Source: Cladocopium goreaui (Eukaryota > Sar > Dinophyceae > Suessiales > Symbiodiniaceae). From it: DNA of 64,000 nucleotides. The stretch is from contig CAMXCT020001857.1 in assembly GCA_947184155.2 (NCBI GenBank), forward strand, positions 124,001 to 188,000. The letters are read 5' to 3'. Numbering within the stretch: the stretch's first letter is position 1; every line of letters begins with the position of its first letter. Below the pieces are notes generated by a model. The model was not told the DNA's origin. It did no database searches and worked only from the letters and a program-made list of their open reading frames with translations. Position numbers and translations under genes: made by a program. Positions 1 to 10,100 of the stretch are shown piece after piece.

Positions 1-1569
1 TTCTTTCGGAAATTCCGGGTTGATGCCTGGAATCCCAAAGTTCTTCCAAGGAATCCTGTGTCTTAATCAGCGATTCTTTTGTTTTTTTTGTAATGGCCCC
101 TGGGTTCCCAGAAAGTCGTGAATCCCTAGGATTCTGCGATGTTTTCAATACGAGGAAAGAGGTTCAGGGATGTTCAAGGGATCACTTGCAGAAAGACAAA
201 TAAATCTTAGAGCAGAGCCATGCTTTGCCGGAGGCCAATGAATTGGTTTGAGGGAGAACCTGCGGGAAATATACATCTATTTTAGATCTATTTAGTATGA
301 TTCACTAGTTCAAACCAAACCCAATTCAACTGGTATTCACAGCTCCGAGGGGCTTTTCACCACAACCGAGTTCCTCTGAAATCTTGCCCCACTTGCATAT
401 AGACGGATTGGACAGCAGCTACTGCCTGTTCCGATGGAAGGACCCGATTGGCGAACGTCTCTGACCTTGGCATGGAGAAAGTGCAACATGTTGGGTAGAC
501 GGAAACGCTCATTTTTGAGCATGTGCACTTTGCATTTGACAAACAGATGAAACAAGACGGATGGACAATCCCCCCCAACTTGGCTGTTGAGTTCCGGAGC
601 ACGCTGCCCCTGCCCAGGATATGAGTCGCTTGTTGGATGACACCTAGCTGACAGCTGAGCGCTGGTTCGGGCGTCAAGGGCTGCAGAAGCTTATTGGTTT
701 AACACCAGAAAGAAGGGTATAATATGAGATACAAGCATGTATTGGGATTGTTTCTCTTAAATTTGGTATTGAAAATTGGCAATATCTTGCGGCGGCTTCA
801 AAAACTGTTTTTTTTTCACACCATAATTGAGACTATGACCCCCAGCGAGTAATATCTATTCAATCTTGAAACCACAGAACAGTTTTCAATATTTTCTTCT
901 GCATGAACGTGCGTGAAATGGACTAGTTTTAAGGTAGACTGCTTTGTTTGTGTACGAGGCGCATGGCTCAAGTTTTGCACTGCAAATTCAGATGGTTTTG
1001 GATCCCCCGTTTAAAACAATGGGTCGGTGCTTTGAGTATGTGCCCAGCTGCTGGTGCTGTTGGATATGTGATCAAAAACTGATTCGGAAACCAAAATTTG
1101 CCCCACTCGGAGATGTCTTGGGAGGGCCTTGGTTTTCTATACTGAAGCTTTAGTTTGACAAAAATCGGTGTTTGACGAAGAACCCTTTTTTGTTTGACGA
1201 AGAAATCCTGGGTTGAAGCTATATTTCCCGCAGTTGGCAAAGCAGACTTTTTGGTCGGTTTATGATTTTTTTTGTTCGGTTGCCGCAGTTTTTGGGGAAG
1301 TATCTGATGACATAGAATTCAATTTCCACCTGAATTGTTTTTTTTTTGCGTTTGACTTGTTCACTGGAAAAGATCAACTGGCATGAATTGGGTCGTTTGT
1401 TTTTTTCTTGGTGCCTGCAGTTTGGTGCCCGCACCTAAGGACAGACTATCTCCAACGAACGTGGTTTTCGCTGGTAGTTTCGAAGAAGAGGACCATGGTC
1501 ATGGACGGTCACGGAAACGAAACTGGGGAGGTCACAACAGGAAAACATATTCGGGATTTACAGCAACCA

Positions 1570-1695
1570 TGTTACCATGTTAAAACATGTTTAAAACATG
1601 TTTAAAACATGTTTAAAACATGTTATCAAAACTGTTAAAAAAAGTTATTAAAACATGTTAAAACAGGTTAAAACAGGTTAAAACAGGTTAAAACA
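1570..1695. repeat. TTAAAACATGT minisatellite
   Basis: An 11-bp unit, TTAAAACATGT, recurs about ten times with drift towards TTAAAACAGG. It is simple-sequence DNA with no reading frame of interest. Confidence 0.8.
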
Positions 1696-1796
1696 TGTCT
1701 GGAACCCTGAAGTTTTTCCATGCTGATCCCGCATATCTTTTGACATGCTCCAATCCCTGCGCAGGGCAAACGTGTTTAATTTGTCCATGCAAGGCA

Positions 1797-1858
1797 ATAA
1801 ACCCTAGAAACCCTAAACTCTAAAACCCCAAAAACCAAAACCCTAAAACCTTAAATCC
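1797..1858. repeat. Interstitial telomere-like repeat
   Basis: Degenerate units such as AACCCTAG, AACCCTAAA and AAACCCTAAAACC resemble the plant-type CCCTAAA telomere repeat, which is also reported for dinoflagellates. The stretch is short and imperfect, so a true telomere is unlikely. It could be a healed break or chance drift. Confidence 0.4.
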
Positions 1859-2676
1859 AGAAACCTAAAGTCAAAATCGCTGCGTATGGCCGGTGTTTTC
1901 GTTCATCCTTTTGTGACAAGTATATGATACTGTTTGGGTGTGTTTTGTGGATATGGAGAAACGTCCGGGTTGGGGCGAACATGTTCCATTTTTTTTTAGA
2001 CACATCAAAATTTTGGACAACTATGACACGGGCATTGCCAACACAATGATATTTCGACATTTGTGGGTTACGACAGCGACATGTAACAACAACAATCATC
2101 CCACTGGTACATTTAGTAAATACTGTCAGTAGGAGGATGGTCAAGGTGGGACCATGATCAATTCAATCCCGGTCAAACAATATTGCAGAGAAGGGATGAA
2201 ATTTTTAATCTGATAAATCAGGGATTGATTCAAAAAACGTCGGTATTTATATATGTTTATTATTTTGCGCACCATATGTAAAGAAATATTTTGTAGAAAC
2301 ATTAGATGTTCAGTGCTGGACTGGTCAACTGTAAAATTGTGGACATGATCGTGATCTGCCAAGACGGATTGGGATGAAGGTCCCAGAGAATGCCGTAGCA
2401 TGCCGTAGCTATTGACATCATGAATAACGAGTCGCCAAAACCATGATTTCCCTATCGATTCAGCTATTGAATTTGAACCATTTGTTTCAGGTGGCCTGTT
2501 GCTGAACATGGCGGCTCAAAAAACCCAAAGCAGTGTTTCCTTGCCTACTCAAAAAGTTCTTCCTGAACGGTGCGCATGTATGTTGCGGCCTGAATGGTTC
2601 GAAACTGCAAAGCAACCCTTAGCAAATTGTTTGCATTGTTGACAAAATTTGAAGGAATACTGGAAATTAGTAAATG

Positions 2677-2801
2677 CAATGTGAGGCCCCCCAGTTATAA
2701 GTTGGTTTATAAGCCCCAGTAACTATAGTTATAAGTACCATAAACCATAGCTATTGGAGTTATGTTCACCAACTTAGCTATCGAACGGGGGCCTCACATT
2801 G
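2677..2801. mobile_element. Foldback element, family CAATGTGAGGCCCCC
   Basis: Terminal inverted repeats CAATGTGAGGCCCCC and GGGGGCCTCACATTG bound a 125-bp AT-richer core containing a second inverted pair (AAGTTGGTTTA and CACCAACTTAGC). The same family recurs at 14936-15063, 20580-20703, 21204-21321, 23381-23521, about 47051-47244, 50927-51053 and, interrupted, 54700-55378. It has no coding capacity and looks like a non-autonomous MITE. Confidence 0.85.
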
Positions 2802-2986
2802 TAGCATAATGTGACCGCTACGGAAAAGATCAGGTCATCCTGATTCCTGGGTGAATCTACCAGCCACGGATGAAGCTGTGACATGGGTATACCGAGTATC
2901 AGTGGGGGACGTCACAACGGAATGCTGGAATCATCCCATAAAATACCTGAACTTTTCAGATTAGAGATAGGGAAAATGGATGAAAA

Positions 2987-3057
2987 TGGTTGGTGGTTTG
3001 GAGTTTGGAACATGATGTTTATGACTTTCCATAATATATGGGATAATCCTTCCCATT
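2987..3057 (+). mobile_element. Left half of a split TGGTTGGTGG foldback element
   Basis: This is the left part of the TGGTTGGTGGTTTGGAACAT family, ending at ATAATCCTTCCCATT. The missing right part starts with the same 15 bases at 13313 and ends at CCACCAACCAG (13372). Joining the halves gives a normal 116-bp element, so the LINE between them is the later insertion. Confidence 0.9.
3043..3057 (+). repeat. Left target-site duplication of the LINE
   Basis: ATAATCCTTCCCATT here is repeated exactly at 13313-13327. Its length is typical of target-primed reverse transcription. The final T is also the first base of the spliced leader, so the exact junction is ambiguous by one base. Confidence 0.9.
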
Positions 3058-3078
3058 CCGTAGCCATTTTGGCTCAAG
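3057..3078 (+). promoter_or_regulatory. DinoSL: Complete dinoflagellate spliced-leader sequence (relic, genomic)
   Basis: T, C and then CGTAGCCATTTTGGCTCAAG match all 22 positions of the dinoflagellate spliced leader, whose first base may be A, G or T. In dinoflagellates this exon is added in trans to nuclear mRNAs and is normally not next to genes in the genome. A genomic copy directly upstream of a 5' UTR therefore marks reverse transcription of a mature, trans-spliced mRNA. There is no GT-containing intron after it, as a true SL RNA gene would have: CAAGAACG follows. Confidence 0.95.
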
Positions 3079-3135
3079 CAAGAACGACACGAACTGCGAA
3101 ACTTGAGGGACGGGTAAGCTTGCATCTTTGAAAAG

Positions 3136-5103
3136 ATGGCAGCTCAGGAAATCACACGCAGGATGTTCCCAGACGTCACTCTGATTCAACAACGTGTGGC
3201 CGCAGCGTCAAAGATGAATCCTGCAGTGCCAGAGCTTGCGGAATTTTTGGAAGAACTCCAGGTCACAGCGACCCCAATGGATTCATACTCTCTCCCGGCA
3301 AATGTCACGAGGAGGTTGCCAGAGAGCTATTTCAAGAAGAAGTCGCTGACTCTCTTTTGCTCAGAGGCCAAGGACATGGATGACCTGATCGTGAATGTGA
3401 GGACATCGTGTTCACGAACCAGCTGACAAGGATTTCGGCTGCCAGCCCAGGTGGACGCAAGATGCCTGTCTTGGTCGTGCGCCCATATGACAGGCCAGAC
3501 GCGGATCTTTTGGCAGACGAACGATTTGTCGAGACAATTCGGCCCAAGGGGCAGATGGTGTTTGATCAGACTCCGTTCCAAGGACTGAAAGTGCTGTCTA
3601 GAGGGTCCGCCCTGGGAAACAAGATCGTGAGGACACGTCACCGAGACCCGACTTCGGAGGACAGCGCAATCTACGTGGAACTCGATTTCCTCGGTGACCC
3701 GAGCGACATGCGAGTCGTCATTCACACTGAGCCTCCTGATGCAGACTGCATCCGCGAATTAATGGCATGTTCGATTTTGGTTGCCAAGGACGTGGTCTCA
3801 GAGGCATTGGGCACGGAATGGCACGGAAGATTTGCTGGACGCCGGGGAAATTCGAGGCGCATTGGCAGACATTGCTTGCTTGCATTTCTGGTGTGCGCTC
3901 CTATATCCTTTGCATCTGAGTTATAATATTGTATGCTCTGTGCAAGAGAGTCCGTTTCTGGCGCTTGAGGAGGCGCTGAAGCAGCCGATTGCCGCGTATG
4001 AGAACGCACCGAAGCTGTCCGAAGTCCTTGACGATCAGGTCATTCCTGGTGCGGCAAATGCAGTGCTTTTCCAATTTTCGTTTGAATAAGTGCGTTGCGC
4101 AGGAGACACCATTGGGCCCAGGCGGGGCAGGGTCCGCCAGAGACCCTGATGACCGCGCTTGGCCTGTGCGGTCTCAAGCATTTTTCAGGAGTGGACTTCC
4201 GACCCCTCCGCAAGAAGGGAGCGTTGGCTTCGGCGGCCTTCGGAGCAATGGATGCCCAGTCCGAAAAATTGAAGGCCCAAAGTAAGATGATGCACAGGGT
4301 GTCCCACTTTCCGATGGAATCGATGATTGGCATGGACTACCTCGATCCTGCCTCGCAACCACACGTCGCCTACATCTCATGCTCTGCCAGGTTGCCGAAC
4401 CACAATGTCTCTGGATATGGACTTGTGCGCCTCCCGGCATCAGTGAATGTTGTGGCGAGGATCCTCGAAACCGCCGCGGTGCTGGATGTTTTGGTGACGC
4501 TCAAATTGCACGGATTTTTTGAAATATAAAGTGGGGCTCCCGATGCTTCTTTCCGAAATCAGGGCAGTGCACGTGGCAGGATTCAAGAGGGCCACGAATT
4601 CCTCTTTCCATTTGCTCACCACCGGCCTATCAGGCTCGGGGAGCAATCAGGTGTTTAGTAACCCTGGCCTTGAAAATTTGATCTCGGAACTTTTGGCCAC
4701 GGGGTTTGTCTTCGTCAGCAAAGCCTCCGAGGGGCATTCCCTGCGAGACGCAGGATGGCTCCGCGAAAATGCCACGTATGCGAATCAGCTGGTCGCCGGG
4801 TTCCTCACAGAATTGGCAGGAGGAGCGGCATTGCCTGATGATGTCTCGAAGGAGATCAAGAAGAAGCTTGCGCTCTCTGCAGCGGAGACACCTGCGTATC
4901 TGGCAATGTCACATGAATTCGAAGACCGACGTCACAGCGATGCTGCGCGCAGTATCTTGGAACTCAACGAGAGGATCGTCGATGTCGGAGACATCAGGGA
5001 GTTTGTCCAGGCGAATGCCGGGCTGATGGAAGAAGAAGGAACGCCGGCTGATCTGAAAGCGGCATACCAGGAACTCAAGGAATTCGCGGAGGCTTGCGCG
5101 TGA
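3136..5103 (+). pseudogene. LINE ORF1, frameshifted, family not recognised
   Basis: The ATG at 3136 is the first after the spliced leader, and the protein starts MAAQEITRRMFPDVTLIQQR. Coding alternates between two frames: frame 1 to about 3400, frame 3 to about 3820, frame 1 to about 4088, frame 3 to about 4520, then frame 1 to the TGA at 5101-5103. Each segment has sensible composition and together they give about 650 residues. The C-terminal part (from 4519) is acidic and helical. I see no zinc knuckle, coiled coil or RRM, so the usual ORF1 RNA-binding role is only inferred from position. The frameshifts may be decay or sequencing indels. Confidence 0.7.
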
Positions 5104-5171
5104 ATGGCCAAGCCCTTTCTCCAAATGTGCCCGAGCAGCATCTCGCATGACGCGCGCGAGAAAACCGGGCT

Positions 5172-5417
5172 ATGACGCGCCCCTTTCGGTTTTATGTGGC
5201 ATCATGGTTCTGTGATCACGACAGATTCCCCCGTACCAATCGAGGGCGTGAGGTCCTGCTTCCACCTGATCCTGACACTTGGAGACAAGTCTTGATTGAA
5301 AAGTGGCAAGACATGCTTGATCCTACAGCTGAGGTTTTCATTTATGTGATCTCCCCAGCTCCCATTGGAGGTCCAAGTGAAGTGCTAGCACAATCCCCGT
5401 GGCAATTTCCACTCTAG
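5172..5417 (+). pseudogene. LINE ORF2, N-terminal fragment
   Basis: It starts at ATG 5172 (MTRPFRFYVASW) and contains the block DPDTWRQVLIEKWQDMLDP followed by VFIYVISPAP. This matches my memory of the N-terminal region of long dinoflagellate retroelement proteins. The frame ends at TAG 5415-5417 just after a break in homology. The protein should continue into the segment that opens at 7107, so a 1.7 kb repeat block separates the two pieces. Function of this region is unknown. Confidence 0.65.
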
Positions 5418-6011
5418 AACTGGTGAACCTGTGCATAGTTTAAACAAAATTCTTAATGTATTGGAATTTTAAAATTGATGTCAGGCTAGTCATTTTATTG
5501 TTGGGGGGTTGGGCTAAGCATTTTATTGTAAAGGTAAACCCTGATGATTTTTAACATGTTAAAATTCCATTCTCATTTTATTGCAAAAACATGTTTGCTT
5601 GGAGCATTTTATTGCAGAATGGAACCAGTGTTTTTCCAGGAGCTTTTTATATCGATTTTATTGGGCATGTCATTTTAGATCAGCGAATTTTCAGGAATTT
5701 GAAGGCATTCTAAGGAATTTTAAGGAATATTAGGGAATTTTAAAGGAATTATAAGGAATATTAATGAATTTTAAAGGAATTATAAGGAAATTTAAGGAAT
5801 TTAGAGAGTTTTAAGGAATTTTAAGGAACCTTAGAGGAATTTTAAGGAATTTAAAGGAATTTGACGGAATTTGAAGGAATTCGGAGGATTTTTAAGGATC
5901 TTTAATGTTTATTTAATGATTTTTAAGGAGTTTTTTGGAATTTTAAGGATTTTTAAGGAATTTTAAGGAATTGCCACGAAAGAATGCCACCGTATTTTGT
6001 TGCTATAGAAT
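5418..6011. repeat. AT-rich filler with AAGGAATTTT minisatellite, part of nested insertion
   Basis: From 5690 to 5970 a 9-12 bp unit (AAGGAATTTT, with AAGGAATTTA variants) repeats about 25 times. The stretch 5418-5690 is AT-rich and unique. No coding frame is present. The region interrupts LINE ORF2. Confidence 0.75.
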
Positions 6012-6084
6012 GCTATTTAAAATTACTTTACTTCGTGTGATCCCCACCATGACATTTATACATTTTCTTACTGGCAAATCTTCT

Positions 6085-6515
6085 GGCATTCTATCTGACA
6101 TATCTTCTGACATTCTATTTGGCATTCTATCTGGCATATCTTCTGGCATATGATCTGGCATATCTTCTGGCATATCTTCTGGCATTCTATCTGGCAAATC
6201 TTCTGCCATTCTATCTGGCATATCTTCTGGCACTCTATCTGACATATCTTCTGGCATTCAATCTGGCATTCTATATGGCATATCTATCTGGCATATCTTC
6301 TGGCATATTTTCTGGCATTCTATCTGGCAAATCTTCTGGCATTCTATCTGGCATATCTTCTGGCATATTATCTGGCATTCTATCTGGCATATCTTCTGGC
6401 ATATATTCTGACATATCTTCTGGCATTCTATCTGGCATTCTATTTGGCATTCTATCTGGCATATCTTCTGGGATATCTTCTGACATTCTTTCTGACATTC
6501 TTTCTAACTTTCTTC
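6085..6515. repeat. 24-bp tandem array, copy 1
   Basis: Alternating 12-mers, ATGCCAGAAGAT and ATGCCAGATAGA on the minus strand, run about 36 times with point variants. Because 12 and 24 are multiples of three, long frames stay open on both strands (for example MPEDMPDR repeats), so open length is not evidence of coding. Confidence 0.9.
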
Positions 6516-6544
6516 TGCACATTCTTTGTCCCATATCTTCCTAC

Positions 6545-6785
6545 ATGAGGTCCGGCAGGGAACACTTGGCATGGATACCCGCGGTTGAGGTCCGGCAGGG
6601 AACACTTGGCATGGATACTCGCAGATGAGGCCCGGCAGGGAACACTGGGCGTGGCTGGTCGTGGTTGAGGTCCGGCAGGGAACACTGGGCGTGGCTGGTC
6701 GTGGTTGAGGTCCGGCAGGGAACACTGGGCGTGGATGGTCGTGGTTGAGGTCCGGCAGAGAACACTGTGGATCGCGGGTCGCAGT
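6545..6785. repeat. 40-bp minisatellite, copy 1
   Basis: About six units start TGAGGTCCGGCAGGGAACAC, with a 40-bp period measured between 6666 and 6706. The period is not a multiple of three, so each frame cycles through all three readings. A purine-rich GAC/GAG triplet tract follows at 6788-6915. Confidence 0.9.
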
Positions 6786-7106
6786 TGGATGAGGACGAGA
6801 GACGACGAGGACGACGAGGACGACGAGGACGACAAGGACGACAAGGAGGACAAGGAGGACGAGGAGGACGAGGAGGAGAGGAGGAGAGGAGGAGGAGGAG
6901 GAGGACGAGGCAGGAGGAGGCAACTGACATAAAATCTAACAACCCTCACCTGGCAGGTGGGGAAAAACACACTAAATATTTGGGCACCTTCACTCCAAAA
7001 TACACCTATCTAAAATGGATTTCCTGACCTCTTTTTAAAGATGCGTTTCTGAGGGTCTTCAAAATTGGATGAAATTGGATGATGTTGGATGCACATTCAA
7101 GCATGA

Positions 7107-10100
7107 ATTTGGTGGCAAGGCATTTTATTTCAGAGCCAGTTTTCATTGTTTTTGTGCATTTTAAAGCCTGAGGCCTATGCACAAAAGTTAGACCGCTCTA
7201 AAACTCCTGCACAGCTTCACATAATGAATTGGCACCCCGATCTAGCACATGTGTTACTGGCACAACACCAGCACAGAGGGTTTGTTTCGGCCCTCATCAC
7301 CACCATGGCGCCAGGTGATGACATTTGGGACCCACCCAGGGTCGCATTGAAGCTGCCTTCGGTAGTTGACAAAGGTCTTTTAATCCAAGAAAGTGGACTT
7401 TTCATGTTTTGCCCGCCATTCATGCCCAATACAGTGTGCACTGCCACACATGGGGATCAGCCGGTCGTGCAAGATGCTCTACGAGATGCCAGATCTGGAG
7501 ACAGCTTTCTTTGTGTTGCTGAGACTTTGCCGCTTGTTGGGTCTGAGGTTTTGTCTGGTTCTGACAGTTTGAGTGACATTCACAGCCTATTTGATGCAGT
7601 TGGGCGTGTTGTTACTTCTTTGGTCAAGACGGTTGTTCAGGCTAGCCACTCTTTCCCGGAATGGACTCAGCAGGTGGATCAGTTGCAGTCTGACTTTTCG
7701 TCTACCATTGTCAGTATTGAAACAAGTCTTACCCGCTTTTCTCCATGGTATCAGTCGGTCCCTGCTCGGTATGGCCGGTTTGCCTTCGACGAGCCCTGCA
7801 GTTTTAGACCTTTGTTCCTGCGGGAATGTGCTCTTGTCCCCAGCCAAGATGACTCGGTCCAAAGATCCCCTGTGAGCGAACCAGTGATTGGAGCGCACTT
7901 GCATGATCTGTTCAAGTCTTGTCACACCTTGGAAGTGCCTGTTTGGTATGTTGACCCTTTTCGGTTTCCTGTGTGTAAGCAATGCCGGTCTGCCAGTTTG
8001 GCCGGTCCCGACAATACATGGTTTGAAGCGTTGACTCTGCCTTGGTCGCAGGAAATTTGGCCTCAAGCAGAGGTCCAGGTTGTTCTGTTTCAAACATTTG
8101 ACAAGTCTAGCTCGACCGAAAGGCATACACATGTCATCTTATTGCAGCATTCTCTTCCGGGCCTTATGCCAGTTATGCTCAGTAATGTGACTCCGCACTG
8201 TTTGGCATTTCCTCGTCGGTGTGTGATTTTGGCCCCCATGGATTTGACTGCCTTCGCAATGCGGGCGACCCTTGTCACTGTCTTTCCTGAAGTCAGTGAT
8301 CGAGATGATTATGGTTTCTCGTTCCAATGTGGAGACACACAGTGGAGTGCAGGCCAGCGAAGGGACCATTTTGCAGTTACCGTGCATATTGCTTCAAAGG
8401 AAAGTCACGATGACTCCCCTGCTTTCTTGGATGACGGTCTAGCCAGCGACCTTCAGGCAGCTTTTGGGACTGATGGCCTATGCCTTTCTACCCCCCATGC
8501 GTCCAATGGTGAAATGCTGCGCACAGCAGCTGAGATCCCTTGTCCTGGCTTCCCAGCTTGATGCCGTTTTGCCTAGGTCTCGTCCTAATGCTGACATGCC
8601 CTTGGATGACCAGCTATCCACCCTTGCTTGGTCACATTCGGACGATTGGAGAGCACAGGTGTCCCAGTCCCTTGACCTTGCACTTTGTCCCGTTTCGCCA
8701 CAGCTGCCCTTGCTGCCTCAACCATCAACGCCATCTTTGAAGCTATGGCCGGGCCCATTGGGCCTTATGAGATTGTGGAAATTTTCGTTGATGGAGCTAC
8801 CTCATGTACTGCGGCAGGGTGGAGTGTGGTCTTGGTTGCCCAGCATGCCTCTTCAGCTAGGTTGCTAGGTACTCTTGCGGGCCCTGTGGTCCTTGGCCAT
8901 CAACATCCTCAGTGGTTGGGAGCGTCTGCAGTAGATAACATCGCTGCGGAATTGTCTGCTCTTGCTGCCGCTTTGGCGGTAGTGTTGCAGTTGCATTTTC
9001 CTTGCCCTGTTTTCATTCGCCCTGACTTATCATTGAGTCGACTTCTGGCTCAGGAGTTGGTTACCACAGTTTCTAACCCGGGGCTAGCCAAGCTCTGTCG
9101 GGTCCTTTCCTCTTGGGCTCCGTCGAATGTAGGCTTCTCAGAAGTGCGGGGGCATACCAACCATGCTTGGAACGACCTGGCCGACGCCCTGGCTAAGCAT
9201 GTCCTGACCCATCCGGATGACTTTCCTGCCGTTGACTTTGGAAAGCTGCATGATCTTGCCAAGGAACCGCACGACTTGGACTGGGCTTGGACTCAACACT
9301 TGCCGCCTTCCATGCAACATTGCTTTCCCAATTGTGTGCAGAACGCAGTGTGGCAATTTAGCCCCTCGCTTAGGCGGGTGGTTGCGCCGCCTGTCGAGGA
9401 GTCTCCGTTTTGTGCCCCTATCGCCTTTGCCTGCAAAATGGCTACCATTAATGTACTTGCACTCGACAATCTTGAAAGCCAGACTGAGATTGGCAGACGC
9501 ATGGGCACCCGCACGCTCCGTCTCGACCACCAGCTGCATGCTGCAAAATTTCATATTGTTGGTTTGCAGGAAACGAGAACTCTTCAAGGGCAATTTCAAT
9601 CGGAGCATTTTCACATCTTTTCGTCGGGTTGTGTTGGGCCTTCTGCCGCCCGATTGGGATGTGAGTTATGGTTGCATCGCAGTTTACCGATTCTGACTAC
9701 GCAGGATGGACGACCGGTGACCATGATCGATTGCACCTCGGTTGTCACTCATGCTGATCCGCGGAGGCTCTTTGTACGCCTCGAGCACGCAGCTTTGCAG
9801 ATCACCGCCGTAGTCCTCCACGCTCCTTGCTTAGGCAAAGCCACTGGTGATGCAACTGCCCCAATCGATGCAGTCAAAGCATGGTGGGCTGATACCTCTC
9901 AGATTTGGCATCAACAAGTTGACACAGAGTTTGTTTGTGTATTTGTTGACGCCAATGCCACCCTTGCTTCTGAAACTACGCAGTATTTCCAAGAACATCA
10001 TGCTGATTCAACTACGGCTCAGAGCTTGGTTTTTGAGGAGTTTCTCGTTGACCATGAAATGTATGCTCCCTCGACTTTTGCCGCACACCACAAGGGTCCT

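Larger units (their letters stand above)
1..2676. other. No recognisable gene
   Basis: I see no gene here that I can support. A somewhat GC-richer block at about 350-690 is open on both strands but matches no family I know. Positions 1570-1695 hold degenerate tandem copies of TTAAAACATGT. Positions 1797-1858 hold telomere-like CCCTAAA variants. The rest is AT-rich with homopolymer runs. Confidence 0.6.
6012..6962 (-). mobile_element. Composite repeat element, copy 1 (inside LINE ORF2)
   Basis: Read on the minus strand, the module order is: a CACCTGGCAGGTG palindrome (6947-6959), AAAATCTAAC-type unique DNA, an acidic-codon triplet tract, about six 40-bp units containing CCGGACCTCAACC-like sequence, a 24-bp array of ATGCCAGAAGAT plus ATGCCAGATAGA units, and unique DNA ending in the GTGATCCCCACC region. 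The same order recurs on the + strand at 29368-30532. Conservation of order and both unique ends argues for one unit that moves or is copied as a whole. Confidence 0.8.

Noticed and set aside
963-972. GGCTCAAG as a second leader relic
   Set aside because: Only eight bases match, there is no preceding CCATTTT, and no gene follows.
2141-2509. 122-codon minus-strand frame
   Set aside because: AT-rich codons, no recognisable domain and no splice or leader context.
7107-7136. TTATTTCAG before the resumed ORF2, as if a real intron lay at 5418-7130
   Set aside because: The element was copied from RNA, so an intron is unlikely to be kept, and the gap contains a composite repeat that also occurs elsewhere as a unit.
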